From positions 62,001 through 126,000 of the forward strand of contig NZ_WWDL01000012.1 in NCBI RefSeq assembly GCF_009848505.1: a stretch of DNA of 64,000 nt, given 5' to 3'. The notes beneath the pieces are model-generated. The model worked only from the letters and a program-made list of their open reading frames with translations. It searched no databases and was not told where the DNA came from. Source of the stretch: Muricoccus harenae (GTDB lineage: Bacteria > Pseudomonadota > Alphaproteobacteria > Acetobacterales > Acetobacteraceae). Below, piece by piece: positions 54,550 through 63,307 of this stretch; position 1 is the stretch's first letter, and each line of letters opens with the position of its first letter. The position numbers and the translations under genes were made by a program.

Positions 54550-56559
54550 ATGCCCCTGACGGCCCCCTTCCAGCCTGCCGGGACAATTTTGTCCAGCCGG
54601 GTCGTGCCTCGCCTTGCCCTCCTGGTGGGGTTGCTCGCGCCACTCACCACGCCCGCATCCGCGCAGCCCTGGGCCACTGAGGCGCAGCGCTCCGCCGGGC
54701 GGGCCGCGCTCGCCATGGCCAATGGGGGCCGCTACGCTGCCGCCGAGGCCGCCGCCGTCCAGGCTGATCCGCTGGTCCGGAAGATCACCCTCTGGCTGCG
54801 CCTCTCCGCCCGTGGCCAGGGCACGGGTCCGGAGCTCGCCGATTGGATCGCCGCCAATCCAGACTGGCCGCTGCCGAAAACCCTGGCCATCCGCGCCGAG
54901 GAAGCCCTGGCCGCCGATCCGGACGACGCCCGCGCCCTCGCCTATTTCGCCCGCAATCCCGCCACCACGCTGGACGGCGCCCAGCGTCATGCCGACGCGC
55001 TGGTGCGCGCGGGCGACCAATCCCGTGCCGCGACTATCCTGCGCGAAGCCTGGGCCGGCGGCTTCGGCGATGCCGCCGCCGAGGCCGGCTTCGCCGAACG
55101 CAATGCCGCCCTCCTGACCGCCGAGGACCGCTGGCGCCGCTTCGATCGCCTCTTCCTCTCGCGCGACTTCGGCGATGCCACCCGCGCCGCCGCCTGGCTC
55201 GACCCATCCCGCCGAGCCCTGGCCGATTCACGCCTCGCCCTGGCCGGGGAGCGGGCGCTGCCGGTGACGGAGGGTAACGACCTCGGCATCCTCGCCGCCA
55301 GCGCGCGCGCCCTGCGCCGCCAGGACCGTGACGCCGAGGCCGCCGCCGCCTGGGCCGCCGCCGCGCCCTACCAGAGGGACCTGGCGCCCGATGCGGCGCG
55401 TGCCATCTGGTCCGAACGCAACATCGTGGCGCGCAAGCTGCTGCGGCTCGGCCAGGATCAGCTCGCTTACCAGACCGCCGCCCAGCACGGGCAGGCCGAG
55501 GGCGAGTTCCGACTGGACGCGGAGTTCCTGGCCGGCTGGATCGCACTGCGCCGGCTGAACCAGCCATCCCTCGCCGTCCGTCATTTCGCCCTGCTGGGCG
55601 ACAATAGCGCCAGCGTCATCACCCGGGCCCGCGCCGCCTATTGGCAGGGCCGCGCCCTGGCCTCGAGCGATGCCGGCCGCGCGCGGGCGAAATACGGCGA
55701 GGCCGCGCTGCTCGGCACCGCCTTCTATGGTCAGCTCGGTGCCCTGGCGCTGGGCGAGGACGAGGCCCGCCTTTCCGCCCGCATCCGCGCCATCGCCTCG
55801 CCACAGCCCACGCAGGAGGCGTCACGCCTCTTCCTCGGGCGCGAGCTGGCCAGCGCCGCCACCGCCCTGGCCGATCTCGGCGACTATCGCCGCGCACGCC
55901 TCTTCCTGCTCCGCATGGAGGAACTCTCCCCCGATGCGGCGGACCGCGTACTGATCGCGCGGCTCGGCATGGCGCTCGGCCGGCCGGATTTCGCCGTCTG
56001 GATCGCCCGGCGTGCCGGCGCGGACGGGGTGATGCTGCTGCCCGAAGGGTGGCCGACCCCCTACCCGGCCGCGGGCACGGCCGGGCTGGAGCCGGCGATC
56101 ACCAATGCCATTGCCCGGCAGGAGAGCAACTTCGATCCCGAGGCGGTCTCCGGCGCCAATGCACGCGGCCTCATGCAGCTCCTGCCCGGCACCGCCGCCG
56201 GAGTGGCGCGCAAGATCGGCGTGCCGCATCAGATCGCCTGGCTGACCACGGACCCGTCACACAACATACGGCTCGGCTCGCAATACCTGGCCGACCAGCT
56301 GGACCGCTTCGGCGGCAATCTCGCCCTCGCCGCCGCCGCCTACAACGCCGGCCCCGGCCGCGTGCAGGAATGGCTCGGCACCTATGGCACGCCCGGGGAG
56401 GGCGGCATCGACGTGATCGACTGGACCGAGCTGATTCCGTTTTCGGAGACGCGGAACTACGTGCAGCGCGTGGTGGAGAATGCCGTGGTCTACCGCGCGC
56501 GAGAGGCCGCTACGGCTGCCCTGCCGCATCCGCTGAAGCCCTGGATGACCGCCCGATGA
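54550..56559 (+). CDS. soluble lytic murein transglycosylase (Slt family)
   Basis: 669 residues. A signal peptide (about 1-38, ending TTPASAQP) leads into a long alpha-helical superhelix of TPR-like Ala-rich repeats (about 40-500). The C-terminal lysozyme-like domain has catalytic Glu525 in ARQESNFDPEAVSGANARGL, followed by MQLLPGTA and AAAYNAGPGRVQEW. It cleaves peptidoglycan strands in the periplasm, forming 1,6-anhydro ends. A GGAG ribosome site precedes the ATG. The stop overlaps the next gene (ATGA). Confidence 0.94.
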   Translation: MPLTAPFQPAGTILSSRVVPRLALLVGLLAPLTTPASAQPWATEAQRSAGRAALAMANGGRYAAAEAAAVQADPLVRKITLWLRLSARGQGTGPELADWIAANPDWPLPKTLAIRAEEALAADPDDARALAYFARNPATTLDGAQRHADALVRAGDQSRAATILREAWAGGFGDAAAEAGFAERNAALLTAEDRWRRFDRLFLSRDFGDATRAAAWLDPSRRALADSRLALAGERALPVTEGNDLGILAASARALRRQDRDAEAAAAWAAAAPYQRDLAPDAARAIWSERNIVARKLLRLGQDQLAYQTAAQHGQAEGEFRLDAEFLAGWIALRRLNQPSLAVRHFALLGDNSASVITRARAAYWQGRALASSDAGRARAKYGEAALLGTAFYGQLGALALGEDEARLSARIRAIASPQPTQEASRLFLGRELASAATALADLGDYRRARLFLLRMEELSPDAADRVLIARLGMALGRPDFAVWIARRAGADGVMLLPEGWPTPYPAAGTAGLEPAITNAIARQESNFDPEAVSGANARGLMQLLPGTAAGVARKIGVPHQIAWLTTDPSHNIRLGSQYLADQLDRFGGNLALAAAAYNAGPGRVQEWLGTYGTPGEGGIDVIDWTELIPFSETRNYVQRVVENAVVYRAREAATAALPHPLKPWMTAR

Positions 56560-57404
56560 TGCCAGTGATCCGCCGCGTCGCGGCGCGGGATGGGCTGGTG
56601 CTGAACGTGCTGGACTGGGCGGGGGACGAGGCCCGCACGCCGCTGCTCTGCCTCACCGGCATCTGCCGTACCGCCTGGGACTACGCCCTGCTCGCCGAGC
56701 GCCACGCCGGCAGGCGCCGCGTCGTGGCACTGGACTATATGGGCCATGGCGACAGCGCCCGCTCCGAGGACATTTCCCGCTACCGGCCCGAGCGGGCGGC
56801 CGCCGACATCCTGGATGTCTGCGCCGCGCTGCACCTGCCGCGGGCGGTGGCGGTCGGCACCTCCTTCGGCGGGCTGATGACGATGGCGCTGTCCATACTC
56901 CGCCCCACCTTGCTGCGCGGCGCGGTGCTGAACGACATCGGCCCGCGGATCGACTCGCGCGGGCTGGAGCTGGTGGGCAACTTCGCCGGGCATGATCCCG
57001 GCTTCGCCTCCATCGAGGAAGCCATCGCCTATCTCCGCACCGCCATGCCGCGGATTCCCCTGCCCGATGACGCCGCATGGCGCCATTTCGCTGCCCTGAC
57101 CTACAAGCCCGGCGAGGACGGCCTTCTGCATCCGCGCTGGGACACGCGGGTCCAGCTGGCGATGAACGCGGCAGGCGGTGGGGCGCCCGATCTCGGTTCC
57201 GCATTCCGCGGACTGCTGCCCATCCCGACCATGCTCATCTGGGCGGAGGCGAGCGAGTTCCTTGGCGCCGACACCGTTCGCGCCATGGTGCGCGACAAGC
57301 CGGATCTCGAGCTGGTTACCCTCCCCGGCGCCGGCCATTGCCCGACGCTGGAGGAGCCCGAGGTGGTGCGGCCCTTGGATCATTTCCTGGACCGCATTCC
57401 TTGA
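56556..57404 (+). CDS. alpha/beta hydrolase
   Basis: 282 residues, cytoplasmic. Fold landmarks: LLCLTGICRTAWDY as the oxyanion strand (LTG in place of HG), LDYMGHGDSAR, the nucleophile elbow VGTSFGGLM, IWAEASEFLGADT for the acid and GAGHCPTLEEPE with the catalytic His. Substrate unknown. It is coupled both upstream (ATGA with the transglycosylase) and downstream (TGATG with pgpA), so it is made together with envelope and phospholipid enzymes. Confidence 0.88.
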   Translation: MMPVIRRVAARDGLVLNVLDWAGDEARTPLLCLTGICRTAWDYALLAERHAGRRRVVALDYMGHGDSARSEDISRYRPERAAADILDVCAALHLPRAVAVGTSFGGLMTMALSILRPTLLRGAVLNDIGPRIDSRGLELVGNFAGHDPGFASIEEAIAYLRTAMPRIPLPDDAAWRHFAALTYKPGEDGLLHPRWDTRVQLAMNAAGGGAPDLGSAFRGLLPIPTMLIWAEASEFLGADTVRAMVRDKPDLELVTLPGAGHCPTLEEPEVVRPLDHFLDRIP

Positions 57405-57841
57405 TGCGCCCCGCCATGGCCGTGGCCACCCTCTGCGGGGTGGGTCGGCTGCGCGTCGCGCCCGGCACCTGGGCCTCGCTGGTCGTCCTGCCGGCGGCCC
57501 TGCTGGGACCCTGGTGGTGCCTTGCCCTCGGCATCACCTTCTGCCTCGGGGGGTTCTGGGCCGTCTCCAGCCTGCGCGAGGCGCATGAGGATCCCGGCTG
57601 GGTGGTGGTGGACGAGGCGGCCGGGCAATGCCTCGCCCTCGCCGCCCTGCCGGCCGGTGCTTCCTTCTGGTGGGTGCTGGCGGGCTTCGCGCTCTTCCGC
57701 GCAGCGGATATCGTGAAGCCCGGACCGATCGGCTGGGCCGACCGGATGGGAGGGAGCTTGGGTGTGATGCTCGACGATATCCTGGCAGGAATTTTCTCCT
57801 GCGGCGTCCTGCTTGCCGCACGCGCGGCATGGCTTCCCTGA
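57404..57841 (+). CDS. pgpA: phosphatidylglycerophosphatase A
   Basis: 145 residues, membrane enzyme that dephosphorylates phosphatidylglycerophosphate to phosphatidylglycerol. Family marks: GVGRLRVAPGTWASL at the N-terminus, DPGWVVVDEAAGQ with the acidic active site, and FRAADIVKPGPIGWADR followed by LGVMLDDILAG. About three or four membrane segments. Starts within the preceding stop (TGATG) and ends the same way into the next gene; pgpA-pncC adjacency is common in alphaproteobacteria. Confidence 0.94.
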   Translation: MRPAMAVATLCGVGRLRVAPGTWASLVVLPAALLGPWWCLALGITFCLGGFWAVSSLREAHEDPGWVVVDEAAGQCLALAALPAGASFWWVLAGFALFRAADIVKPGPIGWADRMGGSLGVMLDDILAGIFSCGVLLAARAAWLP

Positions 57842-58335
57842 TGCTCGCCCCGCCCACCATCGAAGCCGCAGCCGCCCTCCTGGCGCTACTGCGCCAGCGC
57901 GGCATGACCATTGCGGCAGCCGAATCCTGCACCGGCGGCCTCGTCTCCGCCGCGCTGACCGCTGTGCCCGGCTCCTCCGAGGCGGTGCTCGGCGGCCTCG
58001 TGACCTATTCGAACGCCATGAAGATGAAGTTCCTGGGGGTTCCGGAAGATGTCCTCTCCAGCGACGGCGCCGTCTCGGAGGCCTGTGCGCGGCGCATGGC
58101 GTCGGGCACGATGCTCCAGACCGGGGCGGACCTCGCCATTTCCACGACCGGGATCGCAGGCCCTGGCGGAGGCAGCGCCGAAAAGCCGGTGGGGCTCGTC
58201 TTCATCGGCCTGGCACGACGCGGGGGCCTTACCGAGGTGCAGCGGCACGTCTTCCCGGGGGATCGCGATGCGGTCCGTTCCGCCACGGTGAACGCGGCCT
58301 TCCGGCTGGCAATGGAGGCCATGCGCCAAGTCTGA
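57841..58335 (+). CDS. pncC: CinA C-terminal domain protein, nicotinamide-nucleotide amidase
   Basis: 164 residues, the stand-alone CinA C-terminal (PncC) type that deamidates NMN to NaMN in NAD salvage. Seen: ITAAESCTGG-like segment TIAAAESCTGGLVSAAL, GGLVTYSNAMKMKFLGV, and ISTTGIAGPGGGSAEKPVGLV. The start is set at ATG 57841, sharing TGATG with pgpA, although ATG 57829 is in frame and would add four residues. Confidence 0.94.
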   Translation: MLAPPTIEAAAALLALLRQRGMTIAAAESCTGGLVSAALTAVPGSSEAVLGGLVTYSNAMKMKFLGVPEDVLSSDGAVSEACARRMASGTMLQTGADLAISTTGIAGPGGGSAEKPVGLVFIGLARRGGLTEVQRHVFPGDRDAVRSATVNAAFRLAMEAMRQV

Positions 58336-58539
58336 CTGCAGCATTTGCAGAATTGCGTGAAAAATTCGACACATCTCTGCGTCTTGTCGGAATAAGACAC
58401 GTAATCGTCGTTGAATGTCGAGGCCCTGCGCGGCATACGCGAGTGCTTTGTCTGAGGGGGTGAGAATGCCGGTGACGGATGGCGTAGAGGGACCGATAGG
58501 CCGGACACCAAGCCTGGATAAAGCGCGGATGAACCAAGC
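58336..58539. other. AT-richer intergenic stretch with two small inverted repeats
   Basis: 204 bases without a convincing gene. The first 100 bases are clearly less GC-rich than the neighbours and hold CTGCA/TGCAG (58336-58350) and GTCTT/AAGAC (about 58380-58397). They may contain the promoter of the acetyltransferase gene or a small RNA; no clear -35/-10 pair with proper spacing was found. Confidence 0.3.
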
Positions 58540-59067
58540 ATGACCCTGGTCGTCCGGCCCGCCACCCCTGCCGACGCAGCCTCGCTCGCCGAACTTCTGG
58601 GCGAAATGCAGGCCTATTACGCATCTCCGGTGCCCGAGGCCGATGCGCTGGAAGCGGCGCAGGTTCTCTGCGGCCTGCCGCCCGAAGGTTTCAACCCGCG
58701 CACCCTCCTTGCGCTGGAGGATGGTGCCGCCATCGGCTCCTGCGTGCTGAACGTAATGCTGCCGGCAGCCGAGCTGCGCCGCACCCTCTATGTCCGGGAC
58801 CTTTTCGTTTCCGCCCGGTCCCGTCGGCGGGGCGTCGGCAAGGCGCTGGTCACTAGCGCCGCGCGGCTGGTCCGCGAGGGCGGCTTCTGTGCACTCGACT
58901 GGACCACGGATTCACAGAATCTGCCGGCGCGGCGCCTTTATGACGGCATTGGCGGGCGGGTCCTCGCCCGGACCTATTACCGGATCGAGGCCGGCGCGAT
59001 GGATGCCCTCCTCACGGAGGAAGCGCCTGCCATCCAGCCGCTCAGGCGCGCAGGAGCCGGCGGATAG
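58540..59067 (+). CDS. GNAT family N-acetyltransferase
   Basis: 175 residues. The Gcn5-related fold is recognised by VRPATPADAASLAELL at the N-terminus, the beta-4 strand LYVRDLFVSARSR and the acetyl-CoA pyrophosphate loop RRRGVGKALVTSAA. The typical late LPARRLYDGIGGRV segment follows. The acceptor substrate cannot be told. Its last 26 bases overlap the end of the convergent threonine aldolase gene. Confidence 0.88.
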   Translation: MTLVVRPATPADAASLAELLGEMQAYYASPVPEADALEAAQVLCGLPPEGFNPRTLLALEDGAAIGSCVLNVMLPAAELRRTLYVRDLFVSARSRRRGVGKALVTSAARLVREGGFCALDWTTDSQNLPARRLYDGIGGRVLARTYYRIEAGAMDALLTEEAPAIQPLRRAGAGG

Positions 59068-60106
59068 CCTCCAGGGTCTCGCCGATCATCGGTGAGGCAA
59101 CATCCAGATGGGTACAGGCGCGCAGGCGCCCACCCAGCGCGCTGACGGCAATGCCCTCGGCCCGAAGCGCGCCCTGCAATGCGGCCGCCGTCATCCCGGC
59201 GCCTGCAGGGTCGAAATAGACCAGGTTCGTGTCCGGCTCCTCGACGGCCACGCCCTCCATCTGCCGCAGCCCAGCCGCCAGGGCACGGGCATTGGCATGG
59301 TCATCGGCTAGCCGATCGATGTTGTGGTCGAGCGCGTAGAGACATGCAGCCGCGCAGATTCCCGCCTGGCGCATCGAGCCGCCGAGTCGCTGTTTCCAGC
59401 GCCAGGCGCGGCCGATGAACTCCTCCGAGCCCGCTAGTACGGCGCCGAGCGGCGCCCCCAGTCCCTTGGTGAAATCCAGCCACACCGTGTCGAAGCCGGC
59501 GCACATCTCGGCGGCCGAGAGGTTTGCAGCGACGCAGGCATTCATCAGGCGCGCCCCGTCCATATGGGTTGCCCAGCCCTGCTCATGCGCGATGCCGGTC
59601 AACTCGTTCAGCAAGTTCACAGGCCAGACGGCGCCGCCACCAATATTGGCGGTCTGCTCGATCTCCAGCAGCGTCTGAGGCGGCGAGTAGCGGCCGCGCG
59701 CGCGAATGGCGCCGCGCAGGGTCTCGGCGTCGAACATGCCGCGCGGGCCACGCAGCGGGTTGATCTGCACGCCGGCAATCGCAGCGTGGCTGCCGCCCTC
59801 GCTGGTCAGGATATGCGCACTCTCATGCGCCACCACCTCATCGCCGTTGCGGCAATGGGTGTTCAGGGCCACGACGTTGCACATGGTGCCGGAGGGCAGG
59901 AACATCGCCGCCTCCTTTCCCAGTAGCGCTGCCATGCGGTCGCAGAGCGCATGCACGGTCGGGTCGTCGCCGTGCTGCTCGTCGCCGACCTCCGCCGCCA
60001 TCATTGCGGCCTTCATCGCCTGTGAAGGGCGGGTCTGCGTGTCGGAATAGAGATTGATACGGACGGGCGGGGCGCCGTGCGTCGGGCGTTCGGGGGCGTG
60101 GACCAT
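59042..60106 (-). CDS. low-specificity threonine aldolase
   Basis: 354 residues, PLP fold-type I. It cleaves threonine or allo-threonine to glycine and acetaldehyde. Seen: INLYSDTQTRPSQAM at the start, VGDEQHGDDPTVHAL, MFLPSGTMCNVVAL, HMDGARLMNACVA and the PLP-lysine segment WLDFTKGLGAPLG. Start ATG 60104-60106 places the conserved DTQTRP close to the N-terminus; ATG 60145 is an in-frame alternative. Neither has a strong ribosome site. Confidence 0.92.
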   Translation of the reverse strand: MVHAPERPTHGAPPVRINLYSDTQTRPSQAMKAAMMAAEVGDEQHGDDPTVHALCDRMAALLGKEAAMFLPSGTMCNVVALNTHCRNGDEVVAHESAHILTSEGGSHAAIAGVQINPLRGPRGMFDAETLRGAIRARGRYSPPQTLLEIEQTANIGGGAVWPVNLLNELTGIAHEQGWATHMDGARLMNACVAANLSAAEMCAGFDTVWLDFTKGLGAPLGAVLAGSEEFIGRAWRWKQRLGGSMRQAGICAAACLYALDHNIDRLADDHANARALAAGLRQMEGVAVEEPDTNLVYFDPAGAGMTAAALQGALRAEGIAVSALGGRLRACTHLDVASPMIGETLEAIRRLLRA

Positions 60107-60193
60107 GGAGTAACTCTGCCAGGGCGGCGTGGAGATGGCCAGCATCGCTCAAGCTGATCTATAGCAACCGGAAGACGGGCTAGAGGCGCGGCA

Positions 60194-61663
60194 GTGACAC
60201 GATCTGGAAGGCCCCTCTTCCTCCTTCTCGGTGCTTCGGCGCTGGCCGCCGCGCTGCTGATCTTCCGCTATGGAAGCTATCCGTCAGCTTCGGACTCCTG
60301 GTCCTACCTGTTTTACGCCTTCCGCTTTCGCATGGACGGCGTGCTGCATGACCTCGGCACGATCCGGACCTATGGCTACCCTCTGCTTCTGATGCCGCTC
60401 ACCTATCTGGCGGGCTTCGACCATGCGCGCCTCTCGGCGCTGGCCGGCATCGTACAGTACATGATCTACGCTGCGGCCTGCCTATGGCTCGCAGCGTCGT
60501 TGCGCGTGCTGTCGTCGCGATGGGCGTGGGCCGCGCTCCTGGCTCTGCTCCTCGGCCCTGTCGGACTGGCGCTCGTGACGGACGCGCTGACGGAGGCGCC
60601 CTCGCTCATCATCGCAGTCGTCCTGTCCGCGACGGCCGTGCGATTGGGCTGGCGCTACGCGGCAGGCCGAAGCGAGGGGTTGATTCTTGTGGGCGGGGCG
60701 CTGGCCGGTTTCGCGCTCATGGTAAGACCCGCCAACCTGCCGCTCGTGCTTGGTTGGCATGCCGCGATGCTTGCGGCCCTGCTCCTGGTGCCGAGTTGGC
60801 GGGAGCACCGCCCGCGGCTGGCGGCGGCGGCGCTGGGCGGACTGCTTCTGGGCGCGCTTTCCTGGTTGCCCCAGGCGATCTACGCCATGCGCGTGACGGG
60901 CGAGGCCAGTATCCTGCCCATCTGCCGCCTCGGCGGTTTCCAGGCGACCTTCGGCGTGCTCGCGTGGAAATACGACACCATAATGGGTCAGGGGGCCGGT
61001 CCCTGGTACACGCCGAACCCGCTTTTTTCGGGCCACCTTAATTCAGGGGATGGTTGGGGCTGGTACCTGCAGCATCCGCTGCGCGGCACGGCGACGATGC
61101 TGGCGCATCTGATCCTGTCCTTCGATGTCGGGAGCCCGTTCGTCTACATCTACGATCGTCTTGCCTGGTACCGGCATGGACTCCGGATCTTCTACTGGGC
61201 GGCGGTGGTGCTCGCGGGGTTTCGGCTTGCGCAGCTTTCCCGTGCGGCCATCCGCGGCGGGTTTCGCCAGCCCCAGACCGCAGTGGTAACCTTCCTTTTG
61301 GTGTCCTGCGCCGGGACCATGGCGATCAATGCCATCTCGGCCGTCGAAACACGCTTCAACGCGCTTCCCCTTGCGGTCGCCACGATCCTCGCCATGGAAG
61401 CGCTTCTAGCCGCCTTGTCAGGCGGACTTGGCTGGACCCGATGGAAGTGGAGCGGCGCGTTGGTCGCGCTGATCCTGCTTCTCGGGCTCTCCTACGCCGC
61501 CGAAGCAAGCGGCCGAAGCAGCCTCCCACCGGGAAGCACCTTCACCTTGCCGACCGATGCACGCTGCACCCTTACGCTCGAGGAGGAGAGCCGCGGCCAA
61601 GCTGCCGTCATCCGTGAATACGAAGAAAAGCTGAGCCGGCAGCGCGGGAAAGCGCCGCACTAA
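60194..61663 (+). CDS. polytopic membrane protein, probable GT-C type glycosyltransferase
   Basis: 489 residues, with about ten hydrophobic segments and a short hydrophilic C-terminal tail. After the first membrane segment the periplasmic loop carries the acidic SASDSWSY motif, and IRTYGYPLLLMPLTYLAGF follows, the layout of GT-C (PMT/ArnT-like) enzymes that use lipid-linked sugars. No subfamily or acceptor can be assigned and a plain membrane protein of unknown role is possible. GTG start at 60194. Base composition is slightly less GC-rich than its neighbours, and it stands alone between convergent and divergent minus-strand genes. Confidence 0.7.
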   Translation: MTRSGRPLFLLLGASALAAALLIFRYGSYPSASDSWSYLFYAFRFRMDGVLHDLGTIRTYGYPLLLMPLTYLAGFDHARLSALAGIVQYMIYAAACLWLAASLRVLSSRWAWAALLALLLGPVGLALVTDALTEAPSLIIAVVLSATAVRLGWRYAAGRSEGLILVGGALAGFALMVRPANLPLVLGWHAAMLAALLLVPSWREHRPRLAAAALGGLLLGALSWLPQAIYAMRVTGEASILPICRLGGFQATFGVLAWKYDTIMGQGAGPWYTPNPLFSGHLNSGDGWGWYLQHPLRGTATMLAHLILSFDVGSPFVYIYDRLAWYRHGLRIFYWAAVVLAGFRLAQLSRAAIRGGFRQPQTAVVTFLLVSCAGTMAINAISAVETRFNALPLAVATILAMEALLAALSGGLGWTRWKWSGALVALILLLGLSYAAEASGRSSLPPGSTFTLPTDARCTLTLEEESRGQAAVIREYEEKLSRQRGKAPH

Positions 61664-61671
61664 CCGGATGG

Positions 61672-62142
61672 TCAGAGCCGGGCGCCGATCGGCCTGACTC
61701 CCGGACGCTCCCGCCCATAAAGGGCCATCGCCCGGCGCTCAAAGGCGCGCACCATCAGCCGCACGGCCTCGTTGAACACGGTGCCGATCACCGCCTGCAG
61801 CAGGCGCGATTTGAATTCGAAGTCGACGAAGAAGTTCACCTCGGTGCCGCCACCCGGCGCCGGGGCGAAGCGCCAGTGGTTGTTCAGGTAGCGGAAGGGA
61901 CCCGTCAGGTATTCCACATGCACATGGGTCGGCCGCTCCAGCGTAACGCGGCTGCGGAAGGTCTCGCGGAACATCTTGAAGCCGATGGTCAGGTCCGCGA
62001 TCAGCTCGTTCTCAGTGCGGGAGACCACATGGGCGCCGACGCACCAGGGCAGGAACTCCGGATAGCGGCGTACATCCGCAACGAGGTCGAACATCTGCTC
62101 CTGGCTATAGGGAAGCCGCTTGGTTTCCGCATGGGTGGGCAT
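61672..62142 (-). CDS. RatA/COQ10-like START-domain protein
   Basis: 156 residues. The polyketide-cyclase/START fold is shown by LPYSQEQMFDLVADVRRYPEFLPWC, LTIGFKMFRETFRSRV and NFFVDFEFKSRLLQ. Family members bind ubiquinone (Coq10) or, as RatA in E. coli, ribosomal 50S subunits; the ubiquinone-carrier role is the more usual inference in alphaproteobacteria. Start ATG 62140-62142, one base from the lipA stop, an adjacency conserved in the class. Confidence 0.9.
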   Translation of the reverse strand: MPTHAETKRLPYSQEQMFDLVADVRRYPEFLPWCVGAHVVSRTENELIADLTIGFKMFRETFRSRVTLERPTHVHVEYLTGPFRYLNNHWRFAPAPGGGTEVNFFVDFEFKSRLLQAVIGTVFNEAVRLMVRAFERRAMALYGRERPGVRPIGARL

Positions 62143-62143
62143 G

Positions 62144-63226
62144 TCAGGCGGCGGTCGCGGCGCGGCCGAGGGACGCGTCGCGCGCCGCGCGCAGATCGGC
62201 GAAATCCTGGTCCGCATGGTAGGATGAGCGCGTGAGCGGCGTGGCCGAAACCAGCAGGAAGCCCTTGGCGCGGGCCATGCGGGCATAGTCCTCGAACTCG
62301 GCGGGCTCGACGAAGCGGTCCACCGCAGCGTGTTTCACCGTCGGCTGCAGGTACTGCCCGATTGTGAGGAAGTCGATCTCGGCCGAGCGCATGTCGTCCA
62401 TCACCTGCAGCACCTCCACGCGCGCCTCCCCCAGCCCGACCATCACGCCCGACTTGGTGAAGATGCTGGCATCGAGCCGCTTCACCTCATCCAACAGACG
62501 CAGGGAGTGGAAGTAACGCGCGCCGGGGCGGATCGACGGGTAGAGCCGCGGCACCGTCTCCAGATTGTGGTTGAAGACATCTGGCCGGGCCTCCACCACC
62601 ACCTCCAGCGCGCCAGGCTTGCGGAGGAAGTCGGGGGTCAGGATCTCGATAGTGGTGCCGGGTGCGGCGGCGCGGATGGAGGCGATAGTCCGGGCGAAAT
62701 GCTCGGCACCGCCATCCTTCAGGTCGTCCCGGTCCACCGAGGTGATGACCACATGGCGTAGCCCCAGCGCCGCGACGGCATCACCGACACGGCGCGGCTC
62801 ATCAAGGTCGAGCGCCTTGGGCATGCCGGTGGTGATGTTGCAGAAGGAGCAGGCCCGCGTGCAGATCTCACCCATGATCATCATGGTCGCGTGCCGCTGG
62901 GACCAGCACTCCCCGATATTCGGGCAGGCGGCCTCCTCGCAGACCGTGACGAGCTTGTTGTCCCGCATCAACTTGCGGGTTTCGTGATAGACCGGGTGGG
63001 TCGGGGCCTTCACCCGGATCCAGTCCGGCTTGCGCTTGATGGGGTTGTCCGGCCGGTTCGCCTTCTCCGGGTGGCGGAGTGGGGCGGCGGCTGTGCTGGG
63101 CACGATCCGGGCAATATGGGCCGGCAGGGCCGGCGCCTCGGGCGCAGCCATCAGGGTCGGCTCGGCTGGGACGCCGGCGGCGGTGGCGCCGCCGGCGCGG
63201 TGATCCACCAGAATTCGGGTGGCCAT
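62144..63226 (-). CDS. lipA: lipoyl synthase
   Basis: 360 residues. Radical SAM enzyme that inserts two sulfurs into octanoyl-lipoyl domains. Both iron-sulfur clusters are intact: auxiliary [12 protein letters not shown] (Cys96, Cys101, Cys107) and radical [11 protein letters not shown] (Cys122, Cys126, Cys129). [10 protein letters not shown] and [12 protein letters not shown] are also typical. Start ATG 63224-63226 has GAAGG 9 bases upstream, while the ATG nine bases earlier has its ribosome site too close. The N-terminus is about 28 residues longer than in E. coli. It follows lpd, consistent with supplying lipoate to the 2-oxoacid dehydrogenases. Confidence 0.96.
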   Translation of the reverse strand: MATRILVDHRAGGATAAGVPAEPTLMAAPEAPALPAHIARIVPSTAAAPLRHPEKANRPDNPIKRKPDWIRVKAPTHPVYHETRKLMRDNKLVTVCEEAACPNIGECWSQRHATMMIMGEICTRACSFCNITTGMPKALDLDEPRRVGDAVAALGLRHVVITSVDRDDLKDGGAEHFARTIASIRAAAPGTTIEILTPDFLRKPGALEVVVEARPDVFNHNLETVPRLYPSIRPGARYFHSLRLLDEVKRLDASIFTKSGVMVGLGEARVEVLQVMDDMRSAEIDFLTIGQYLQPTVKHAAVDRFVEPAEFEDYARMARAKGFLLVSATPLTRSSYHADQDFADLRAARDASLGRAATAA

Positions 63227-63307
63227 AGGTTTCATCCTTCGGCCGCGCCCCGGAAGCGGGGGCATGGCGACAGGGTTTGGAGCGTGAGTCCTGGACGGAC
63301 TCTGGCC

